Shown in pieces: positions 39,178-45,181 of a stretch of DNA of 45,181 nt. Position 1 is the first letter of the stretch; the number at the start of each line of letters is the position of its first letter. Source of the stretch: Hyphomicrobiales bacterium (lineage in GTDB: Bacteria; Pseudomonadota; Alphaproteobacteria; Rhizobiales; Xanthobacteraceae); assembly GCA_021730985.1 (NCBI GenBank), contig JAKFYI010000042.1:1-45181 (forward strand). Direction: 5' to 3'. Made by a program: the position numbers and the translations under genes. The notes under the pieces are model-generated. The model was not told where the DNA came from. It saw only the letters and a list, made by a program, of their open reading frames with translations, and did not search any database.

Positions 39178-40905
39178 ATGCCGTTTCGCGCGCCGGTTGC
39201 CGACATCGCTTTCGCACTCAAGCACGGCGCGGACTTCACATCGGATGCGGTTGGCGCGGACGATATCGATGCCATTCTCACCGAGGCCGGACGCTTTGCC
39301 AGCGACGTGATCGCGCCGCTGAACGCCATCGGCGACAAGCACGGCACCCCGTTCAAGGACGGCTGCATCACCATGCCGCCGGGCTGGAAAGAGGCGTACC
39401 GGGCGTGGGCGCAGGCCGGCTGGAACGCGGTGTCGGCGCCCGAAGCTTCAGGCGGCCAGGCGTTGCCGCATGCGATCAACGCCGCCTGCATCGAGATGTG
39501 GAATTCGGCGTCGATGGCGTTCGGCATCGGTCCCGTGCTGACGATGGGCGCGGTCGAGGCGCTCAATGCCTACGGATCGGACGCACTCAAGAAGGCCTAT
39601 CTGCCCAAGCTCACGTCGGGCGAGTGGATGGGCACCATGCAGCTCACCGAGCCGCAGGCCGGCACCGACGTCGGCGCTCTGCGCACCAAGGCCGAGCGCG
39701 CGGGCGACGGCAGTTATCGCATCACCGGCCAGAAGATCTTCATCACCTACGGCGAGCACGAGCTCACCGACAACATCATCCACTTCGTGCTGGCGCGGCT
39801 GCCCGATGCGCCGCCGGGCACCAAGGGAATCTCGCTGTTCCTGGCGCCGAAATTCCTGCTCAACCCGGATGGCTCGCCCGGCAAGCGCAACGACGTCCGC
39901 GCCCATTCCATTGAGCACAAGCTCGGCATCCATGCGTCGCCGACCTGCACGATGGTCTATGGCGATCAGGGCGGCGCGGTTGGATTTCTGGTTGGCGAGG
40001 AGAACCGTGGCCTGGCCTGCATGTTCACCATGATGAACCTCGCGCGCCTTTCGGTCGGCCTTCAGGGCGTCGGCATCGCCGAACGCGCCACCCAGCAGGC
40101 GGTCGAGTATGCCCGCGACCGCAAGCAAGGCCGCGCCGCCATCATCGCCTACCCCGACGTCAAGCGGATGCTGCTGACCATGCGCGCCCTCACCCGCGCG
40201 GCGCGTAACATCTGCTACGCCACCGCCGCAGCCATCGACCGCTCGCACCACGGCAGCGACGCCGAGCGCAGAGCTGCGGACGAGCGCGCCGCATTGCTTA
40301 CCCCGATCGCGAAGACGTTTTCCACGGACATCGGCATCGAGGTTGCGTCGTTGGGCATCCAGGTTCACGGCGGCATGGGCTTCATCGAGGAAACCGGCGC
40401 GGCGCAGCATCTGCGCGACGCCCGGATCGCCGCGATCTACGAAGGCACCAATGGCATCCAGGCGCTCGATCTGGTGAGCCGCAAGATTTCCATGTCGAAC
40501 GGCAGTGCCGTGCGCGGCTATATCGCCGAGCTGCGCAACACCGTCGATCAGGTCAACGCCAGCAACGATCCGGCGTTCGGCTTCACCGGAACGCGACTCG
40601 CCGAAGCGCTCGACAGTCTGGAGCGCGCCACCGCCTGGCTGCTCGGCAAGCTCGAAAAGGAGCCGCAGTCAGCGCAGGCCGGCGCCACGCCATACCTGCG
40701 GCTGTTCGGCAATGCCGCCGGCGGCTGCATGCTGGCCCGCGAGGCGCTGGCGGCGATCCGGCTCTCCGAAGGCGATCCGGCTTCGCGCATCGCCATCGCG
40801 CGGTTCTTCGCGGAGAACGTGGCCGTCCAGGCGTCAGGCCTGGAGCGCACAATCACCGAAGGCGCCGACAGCGTCAACAATGCAGACGCCGCGCTCGACG
40901 TCTGA
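39178..40905 (+). CDS. Acyl-CoA dehydrogenase, long (DmdC/FadE12-like) type
   Basis: A 575-residue FAD enzyme that oxidises an acyl-CoA to its 2-enoyl-CoA. It belongs to the approximately 590-residue branch that includes 3-methylmercaptopropionyl-CoA dehydrogenase (DmdC). Visible blocks: MGTMQLTEPQAGTDVGALRTKA (flavin and substrate contact), RITGQKIFITYGEH, the helical ERATQQAVEYARDRKQGR, and the C-terminal VHGGMGFIEETGAAQHLRDARIAAIYEGTNGIQALDLV, which contains the catalytic glutamate (AAIYEGTNG). The last 120 residues are the extra C-terminal domain of this branch. It lies three bases after the Bug gene and 17 bases before the enoyl-CoA hydratase gene, forming a three-gene operon. Confidence 0.93.
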   Translation: MPFRAPVADIAFALKHGADFTSDAVGADDIDAILTEAGRFASDVIAPLNAIGDKHGTPFKDGCITMPPGWKEAYRAWAQAGWNAVSAPEASGGQALPHAINAACIEMWNSASMAFGIGPVLTMGAVEALNAYGSDALKKAYLPKLTSGEWMGTMQLTEPQAGTDVGALRTKAERAGDGSYRITGQKIFITYGEHELTDNIIHFVLARLPDAPPGTKGISLFLAPKFLLNPDGSPGKRNDVRAHSIEHKLGIHASPTCTMVYGDQGGAVGFLVGEENRGLACMFTMMNLARLSVGLQGVGIAERATQQAVEYARDRKQGRAAIIAYPDVKRMLLTMRALTRAARNICYATAAAIDRSHHGSDAERRAADERAALLTPIAKTFSTDIGIEVASLGIQVHGGMGFIEETGAAQHLRDARIAAIYEGTNGIQALDLVSRKISMSNGSAVRGYIAELRNTVDQVNASNDPAFGFTGTRLAEALDSLERATAWLLGKLEKEPQSAQAGATPYLRLFGNAAGGCMLAREALAAIRLSEGDPASRIAIARFFAENVAVQASGLERTITEGADSVNNADAALDV

Positions 40906-40922
40906 CTTCCGATTGGCACACC

Positions 40923-41675
40923 ATGACGGATCTCGTAGCGGTTGCCGATGAGGGCGCGATCCGAACCTTGCGGATGAATCGCCCCGACAAGAAGAACGCG
41001 CTGACCGCGTCGATGTATGGCGCGATGGCCGACGCGATCGAAAGCGCAAACGGCAGCGATGCCGTCCGCTGCGTGGTGATCGCGGGCGGACCGGGCGCAT
41101 TCTCGGCAGGCAACGACCTGCAGGAGTTCCTGCAGGCCGCCTCGACCGGCGAAGGGCTCGGAACGAACGTTGTCCGTTTCCTTCATGCGCTGGCGCGAAA
41201 CGAGCGGCCGCTGGTCGCGGCCGTGCAAGGTGTCGCGGTGGGCGTCGGCACCACCATGCTGCTGCATTGCGACCACGTGATCGCAGGCAGCGACGCCCGG
41301 TTTTCGACGCCGTTCATCAGTCTCGGGCTGGTGCCCGAAGCAGGCTCAAGCCTGCTCGCGCCGCGGCTGATGGGACACCAGCGTGCATTTTCTTTACTCG
41401 CCATGGGACGGCCGCTCGATGCGGCTGCGGCGCACGCCTGCGGCCTCGTGAGCACCATTGTGGCGCCCGGCGAGGTCGAGACGGAAGCGCTCAAAGCCGC
41501 CCGCGAAATCGCGGCGCTTCCGGCCGAGGCGCTCGCCGCAGCGCGGCGCCTGATGCGCGGGCCACCCGGCCAGATCATCGAGCGCATCGACGAAGAGGTG
41601 CAATTGTTCAAGCAGCGCCTGCAATCGGCGGAAGCGCGTGAGGCGTTCGCGGCTTTCCTGGCGCGCAAACGCTGA
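40923..41675 (+). CDS. Enoyl-CoA hydratase/isomerase family protein
   Basis: A 250-residue crotonase. The oxyanion-hole region is VIAGGPGAFSAGNDLQEF and the second glycine-rich strand is VAAVQGVAVGVGTTMLLHCDHVIAGSDARFSTPFISLGLVPEAGSS. The first catalytic glutamate of hydratases is replaced in this type (GTTMLLHCD), and the second is in PEAGSS, so it may be an isomerase-like member. The C-terminus reads SAEAREAFAAFLARKR, as usual. It would act on the enoyl-CoA produced by the acyl-CoA dehydrogenase 17 bases upstream. It converges with the dioxygenase gene, eight bases away. Confidence 0.92.
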   Translation: MTDLVAVADEGAIRTLRMNRPDKKNALTASMYGAMADAIESANGSDAVRCVVIAGGPGAFSAGNDLQEFLQAASTGEGLGTNVVRFLHALARNERPLVAAVQGVAVGVGTTMLLHCDHVIAGSDARFSTPFISLGLVPEAGSSLLAPRLMGHQRAFSLLAMGRPLDAAAAHACGLVSTIVAPGEVETEALKAAREIAALPAEALAAARRLMRGPPGQIIERIDEEVQLFKQRLQSAEAREAFAAFLARKR

Positions 41676-41683
41676 ACGCAAAA

Positions 41684-42625
41684 TCACAACGGCTTGAGCC
41701 CCGCCTCGATCTCTTTCCGCCGCGGCTCCAGGAACGGCGGCAGCGCAAGCTTCTCGCCGAGCGTCGCGAGCGGCTCGTCGGTGGCGAACCCAGGCCCGTC
41801 GGTCGCGATCTCGAACAGGATGCCGTTCGGTTCGCGAAAGTACAGGCTGCGGAAATAATAGCGGTCGACCTTGCCGCTGTTGGGAATGCCCAGGTCCGCG
41901 AGCTTCTTCGCCCACGCGTCGTATTGCGCGTCGTCCGGCGTGCGGAACGCGACGTGATGCACGGCGCCCGCGCCCTGCTCAGCGACAGGAAGCCCTGGCT
42001 GCACGGCAACGTGCAACTCGGCTGCGGGACCGCCCTCGCCCATTTCATAGACGTGAATCGGGTCTTGCGTTTGCGGATGCGGATACTCGCGCGCCTTGCG
42101 AAGCTCCATCACCTCGCGAAGGATCACGTCGGTAGAGCGCAGTTGCGGCACGCTCAGGGTGATCGGACCAAGCCCGCGGATCTGGTGCTCGGCCGGCACC
42201 GGACTTTTTGCCCACGGCCGCGCGTCGCCGGTCCCGCCGTCGCCGATCAGCGCGAGCCGCTGGCCTTCCGGGTCCTCGAACTCCAGCGTGGCGCGGCCGT
42301 CGATGGTGGCGATCTCACGATGACGCACCTCAGCCTGCGTCAGCCGCTCCTGCCACCACGGCAGGCTTGCGCCGGACACCCGCAGGCTGGTGCGGACGAT
42401 CGAATGGGTGCCGCGCTTCTCGTGGCCGGCCGGCCAGTCGAAGAAGGTCAGGTCGGTGCCGGGGCGGGCCTCCCCGTCGGCGTAGAACAGGTGGTAGGCG
42501 CTGACATCGTCCTGGTTGACGGTCTTCTTCACCAGCCGCATGCCGAGCGCTTGCGTGTAGAATTTCACGTTGCCGGGGGCGTCGGCGGAAACCGCGGTCA
42601 AATGGTGGATGCCGGTGAGTTGCAT
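41684..42625 (-). CDS. Ring-cleaving dioxygenase of the VOC/glyoxalase superfamily (MhqO-like)
   Basis: A 313-residue protein with two VOC modules, each starting with a metal-binding histidine: [22 protein letters not shown] (residues 1-20) and [17 protein letters not shown]; the third ligand lies in [18 protein letters not shown]. These are the marks of the MhqO/LinE-like hydroquinone-type ring-cleaving dioxygenases, which use Fe(II) or Mn(II) in the cytoplasm. The ATG at 42625 (MQLTGIHH) was chosen over one at 42661 because family members begin at this point. It is divergent from the SDR gene at 42698. Substrate is not determinable; these proteins also act in resistance to quinones. Confidence 0.88.
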   Translation of the reverse strand: MQLTGIHHLTAVSADAPGNVKFYTQALGMRLVKKTVNQDDVSAYHLFYADGEARPGTDLTFFDWPAGHEKRGTHSIVRTSLRVSGASLPWWQERLTQAEVRHREIATIDGRATLEFEDPEGQRLALIGDGGTGDARPWAKSPVPAEHQIRGLGPITLSVPQLRSTDVILREVMELRKAREYPHPQTQDPIHVYEMGEGGPAAELHVAVQPGLPVAEQGAGAVHHVAFRTPDDAQYDAWAKKLADLGIPNSGKVDRYYFRSLYFREPNGILFEIATDGPGFATDEPLATLGEKLALPPFLEPRRKEIEAGLKPL

Positions 42626-42697
42626 GGAACGTTGAACGCTGTTGGGATGACGGTCAGGCATTTAGGAACGGCCGCGTCAAATTGCGAGGGTGGATCG

Positions 42698-43567
42698 ATG
42701 TCGCTCAAGGGCAAGACGCTGTTCATCACGGGCGCCTCGCGCGGCATCGGGCTGGCGATGGCGCTGCGGGCCGCCCGCGACGGCGCCAACATCGCAATCG
42801 CGGCCAAGACCGATACGCCGCATCCCAAGCTGGAAGGCACCATCCACACCGCCGCCGAGGCCATCGAGAAAGCCGGCGGCCGGGCCCTGCCTCTGGTGGT
42901 CGATGTGCGCGACGAAGCGGCGGTGAAGGACGCCATCGATCAGACCGCAGCCAGGTTCGGCGGCATCGATATCGTCATCAACAACGCCAGTGCGGTGGCG
43001 CGCACCAGCGTCGCCGACACCGACATGAAGCGCTACGACCTGATGCAGTCGATCAACACCCGCGGCACCTTCATGGTGTCGAAATATGCCATTCCCCACC
43101 TGGAGAAGGCCCCGAACCCCCATATCCTGATGAACTCGCCGCCGCTCGACATGCAGGAGAAATGGTTTGCCGGCTCCACCGGCTATTCGATCGCCAAATT
43201 CGGCATGAGCCTCGTGGTGCTGGGGCTTGCCGGCGAATTGCGCGGGCGGATCGCGGTCAACGCGCTGTGGCCGCGCGTCACCATCGCCACCGCGGCGATC
43301 AAGAACCTGCTGGGCGGCGACCGGGTGATGCGGATGTCGCGCACGCCGGAGATCATGGCCGACGCTGCTCATGCCATCTTCCACAAGCCCGCGAAGACCT
43401 TCACCGGCCAGTTCCTGATCGACGACACGTTCCTGGCCGGCGAAGGCATCACCGATTTCGAGAAGTACCGCGCGGAGCCGGGCGAGCCGCTGGCCGGAAC
43501 CTTTTTCGTGCCGGACCATCCGCCCGCCCCGGCCGGCGTCGAGATCGCGGGGAAAAGGTGGGATTGA
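42698..43567 (+). CDS. Short-chain dehydrogenase/reductase, HSDL2-like
   Basis: A 289-residue SDR enzyme with TGASRGIG cofactor motif (11-18), NNAS (96-99), catalytic Ser147 in ILMNSPPLDM, and Tyr163/Lys167 in GYSIAKFGMS. The AAKTDTPHPKLEGTIHTAAEAIEKAGG stretch is typical of bacterial relatives of hydroxysteroid dehydrogenase-like protein 2, which often work next to fatty-acid genes. The ATG at 42698 follows GCGAGGGTGG. The 39-base gap to the HDAC-like gene suggests co-transcription. The substrate is unknown. Confidence 0.92.
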   Translation: MSLKGKTLFITGASRGIGLAMALRAARDGANIAIAAKTDTPHPKLEGTIHTAAEAIEKAGGRALPLVVDVRDEAAVKDAIDQTAARFGGIDIVINNASAVARTSVADTDMKRYDLMQSINTRGTFMVSKYAIPHLEKAPNPHILMNSPPLDMQEKWFAGSTGYSIAKFGMSLVVLGLAGELRGRIAVNALWPRVTIATAAIKNLLGGDRVMRMSRTPEIMADAAHAIFHKPAKTFTGQFLIDDTFLAGEGITDFEKYRAEPGEPLAGTFFVPDHPPAPAGVEIAGKRWD

Positions 43568-43606
43568 GCGCTTTCGCAGCGCACATCGAAGGGTTAAGTC
43601 TGGACG

Positions 43607-44539
43607 ATGACGACACTTCTCATCACGCACGACCAGGCCGGACTGAACCACCTCACCCCCACAGGTCATCCGGAACGGCCCGACCGGCTGCGCGCGCTGG
43701 CGCAGGTGTTCAGCGAGGAACGCTTTGAGCCGCTCAAGCGCCTCGAGGCCCCGAGCGTACCGCTTGAGACCATCGCGCTGTGCCACCCGATGGACCACAT
43801 CGAGGCGCTGCGCCAGGCCACGCCGAAGCACGGCATCGTCGCGGTGGACGCCGATACGTCGCTGTCGCCCGGCAGCTTCGAAGCCGGCGTTCGCGCGGTC
43901 GGCGGCGCGGTCCTTGCGGTCAACGAGGTGGTCGGCAAGCGCGCCGACAACGCGTTCGTCTGCATGCGGCCGCCCGGCCACCACACCGAGACGTCGCGGG
44001 CGATGGGCTTCTGCCTGTTCAACACCGCGGCGATCGCGGCGCGCTACGCGCAGGACCATCACGGGCTTGGCCGGGTCGCTGTGATCGACTTCGACGTGCA
44101 TCACGGCAACGGCACGCAGGACATCTTCTGGTCCGACGCCACCGCGATGTACTGCTCGACCCACCAGATGCCGCTCTATCCCGGCACCGGCGCCAAGTCC
44201 GAGACCGGAGAGCGCAACACCATCGTCAACGCGCCGCTTTCGGCGGGCGACGGCGGCGAGCGGTTTCGCGAGGCGTTCAACAGCCGCATCCTGCCGCGAT
44301 TGCGGGATTTCGCGCCGGAACTGGTGGTGATTTCGGCCGGCTTCGACGCGCACCGCCGCGATCCGCTCGCCAACCTGCAGCTTGTGGAAAGCGATTTCGA
44401 ATGGGCCACGAAGGCCCTGATGGAAATCGCCGACAAGAGTGCGGAAGGCCGCGTGGTTTCCGTGCTGGAAGGCGGCTACGATCTCGAAGGCCTGTCGCAG
44501 TCGGCAGCCGCCCACGTCACGGCGCTGATGCACGGATGA
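43607..44539 (+). CDS. Histone deacetylase-like (class II / AcuC-AphA type) amidohydrolase
   Basis: A 310-residue zinc deacetylase of the HDAC superfamily: the active-site pair His125-His126 in [19 protein letters not shown], zinc ligands Asp163 and His165 in [13 protein letters not shown], and the third ligand aspartate in [18 protein letters not shown]. The N-terminal [11 protein letters not shown] motif and the C-terminal [16 protein letters not shown] are typical. In bacteria these enzymes remove acetyl groups from polyamines or other small amines, or from proteins. It precedes xseB by 34 bases, an arrangement I associate with Bradyrhizobium relatives. Confidence 0.93.
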   Translation: MTTLLITHDQAGLNHLTPTGHPERPDRLRALAQVFSEERFEPLKRLEAPSVPLETIALCHPMDHIEALRQATPKHGIVAVDADTSLSPGSFEAGVRAVGGAVLAVNEVVGKRADNAFVCMRPPGHHTETSRAMGFCLFNTAAIAARYAQDHHGLGRVAVIDFDVHHGNGTQDIFWSDATAMYCSTHQMPLYPGTGAKSETGERNTIVNAPLSAGDGGERFREAFNSRILPRLRDFAPELVVISAGFDAHRRDPLANLQLVESDFEWATKALMEIADKSAEGRVVSVLEGGYDLEGLSQSAAAHVTALMHG

Positions 44540-44573
44540 TTCCAGAACCAGAAGATCGCTCACAGGATCGAAC

Positions 44574-44819
44574 ATGACCGACAAAGCCGACCCGAAGAAA
44601 ATGTCGTTCGAGACCGCGATCGAGGAATTGGAAACGATCGTGAAACGGCTCGAGGAGGGAAAAGTGCCGCTCGAGGAGTCGGTCGCGATCTACGAGCGCG
44701 GCGAGGCGCTGAAGCGCCGCTGCGAGGAATTGCTGCGCCACGCCGAGGCGCGCGTCGAGAAGATCACGCTCGATGCCTCGGGCAAACCGGGCGGCACCGC
44801 GCCGCTGGATGTGAACTAG
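44574..44819 (+). CDS. xseB: Exodeoxyribonuclease VII small subunit
   Basis: An 81-residue small subunit of exonuclease VII, a DNA-repair enzyme made with the large XseA subunit. The family pattern is evident: [55 protein letters not shown], a helical hairpin, with the normal length. AGGATCG precedes the ATG. It follows the HDAC-like gene; dxs usually comes next in alphaproteobacteria and probably lies beyond the window edge or after the repeat region. Confidence 0.96.
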   Translation: MTDKADPKKMSFETAIEELETIVKRLEEGKVPLEESVAIYERGEALKRRCEELLRHAEARVEKITLDASGKPGGTAPLDVN

Positions 44820-44850
44820 GTTCTCGATCCGTCGGCCGCTGCAAATTCGG

Positions 44851-44930
44851 TGTCGTCCCCGCGGAAGCGGGGACCCAGTAAACACCGACAGAACTGTGAG
44901 TACTGGATGCCCGCTTTCGCGGGCATGACA
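44851..44930. repeat. 80-bp double-hairpin palindromic repeat (MITE/REP-like)
   Basis: The element begins TGTC and ends GACA, and its two inner hairpins are TCCCCGC-GGAA-GCGGGGA (44856-44873) and ATGCCCGC-TTTC-GCGGGCAT (44907-44926). The inner borders CCAGTA (44875-44880) and TACTGG (44901-44906) pair as well, so the entire element is an imperfect palindrome. Elements of this build (GTCGTCCCCGC...GCGGGCATGACA) are frequent in Bradyrhizobium and Rhodopseudomonas genomes. It may also end xseB transcription. No second copy was found in the window. Confidence 0.7.
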
Positions 44931-45181
44931 GTTCATTGTGTTGCGCCGTTTCAACTCTCAGATTTGCATTTCAATTTAGCCAACGCTCCGCCGCCGGTTG
45001 TTTCAAGACGGACCGGCGCCGTCTTTCCCCTTTTTCCGTTTCCCCTGAGGGGATGGAGCGCCGGGAGGCGCCAGGGCGGATCGCCGCCCTTGATCAGCAG
45101 GCTGACGAGACCTGCCGGGCGAGCCTTGCGGCCCGCCAAGCGCATCCACGGCGATATCTCCGTTACCGAAGATCGCCGCTT
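44931..45181. other. Unassigned 3' end of the window
   Basis: After the palindromic repeat there are 251 bases with no gene I recognise. A minus-strand frame of 64 codons (44951-45145, basic, GGDPPWRLPALHPL region) has no known motif and no ribosome site that I can see, so I do not call it. The expected dxs gene does not begin here in an obvious way. Confidence 0.5.

Noticed and set aside
39448..40410. 320-codon minus-strand frame opposite the acyl-CoA dehydrogenase
   Set aside because: The sense strand has catalytic and FAD motifs throughout; the antisense product has no recognisable fold.
41924..42697. Apparent N-terminal extension of the SDR protein
   Set aside because: The extension runs antisense to the dioxygenase gene; the SDR starts at 42698 with a ribosome site and cofactor motif.
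42677..44584. Very long minus-strand open frame (635 codons) opposite the SDR and HDAC-like genes
   Set aside because: It is a GC-rich shadow: both plus-strand genes have complete family motifs, and the antisense product is low-complexity (R, H, A, V rich) with no domain.
44951..45145. 64-codon minus-strand ORF
   Set aside because: No motif, no clear ribosome site, and it lies in a region likely to be repeat-derived. Could be reconsidered if conserved.
1..45181. CRISPR array, rRNA genes, intact insertion sequence or phage genes
   Set aside because: No regularly spaced direct repeats, rRNA sequence, complete transposase or phage structural genes were found; only two mobile-element fragments are present.

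Overview
The window looks like chromosomal DNA of an alphaproteobacterium of the Bradyrhizobium / Rhodopseudomonas / Afipia group. The reasons are the very GC-rich wobble positions, the many Bug/TctC-type periplasmic binding proteins without TctA/TctB partners, an HDAC-like gene directly before xseB (an order I associate with this group, where dxs usually follows), and an 80-bp double-hairpin repeat of a kind common in these genomes. Genus is an inference. Almost everything from 1 to about 37.9 kb is accessory uptake and catabolism; the right end (38.2-44.8 kb) looks like ordinary backbone.

Layout. 0-1.4 kb: the 3' part of a crotonase gene and a Bug protein. 1.5-1.7 kb: an IS3-family transposase tail. 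1.7-7.5 kb, minus strand: a carbohydrate-type ABC importer (binding protein, two permeases, ATPase), then a 25-codon scrap of another Bug gene, a 42-codon ORF and an Ldh/MDH2-type dehydrogenase. 7.9-11.1 kb, minus: an ACMSD-type amidohydrolase, a Bug protein and an alpha/beta hydrolase whose nucleophile serine is alanine. 11.3-14.1 kb, plus: a Bug protein and a CocE/NonD (S15-type) hydrolase, with a LysR regulator converging on and overlapping the hydrolase. 15.2-22.8 kb, plus: a dienelactone-hydrolase-like enzyme, a complete LIV/HAAT-type ABC importer (binding protein, H, M, G, F), a deaminase-type amidohydrolase coupled to the last ATPase gene, and a hydratase of the 2-keto-4-pentenoate type. 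22.8-25.7 kb: a divergent Gfo/Idh/MocA oxidoreductase and a thiamine-diphosphate enzyme. 25.8-28.9 kb: a second CocE hydrolase diverging from a second, related Bug protein.

28.9-37.7 kb: a serine-recombinase fossil, then a minus-strand operon of NitT/TauT-type ABC genes ending in malonyl-CoA decarboxylase, with a divergent LysR gene followed by a sulfite-oxidase-like molybdoenzyme, a nitrilase and a glutathione S-transferase. A tRNA-Gln(UUG) gene at 37.95-38.02 kb has its 3' end facing this region and may be the border of an integrated island. 38.2-44.8 kb: a Bug / acyl-CoA dehydrogenase / enoyl-CoA hydratase operon, a ring-cleaving VOC dioxygenase, an HSDL2-like SDR, an HDAC-like deacetylase and xseB.

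How the genes may work together: the 7.9-28.9 kb block pairs four uptake proteins or systems with hydrolases (ester, amide and cyclic C-N), a hydratase, an oxidoreductase and a C-C-cleaving ThDP enzyme. This reads as one catabolic regulon for an unknown esterified or amidated, probably cyclic, compound. Three of its intergenic regions carry CCATC...GATGG half-site pairs, one of them at the LysR gene itself. The 29-38 kb block may be a separate nitrile/malonate-related system. Both substrate assignments are inference.
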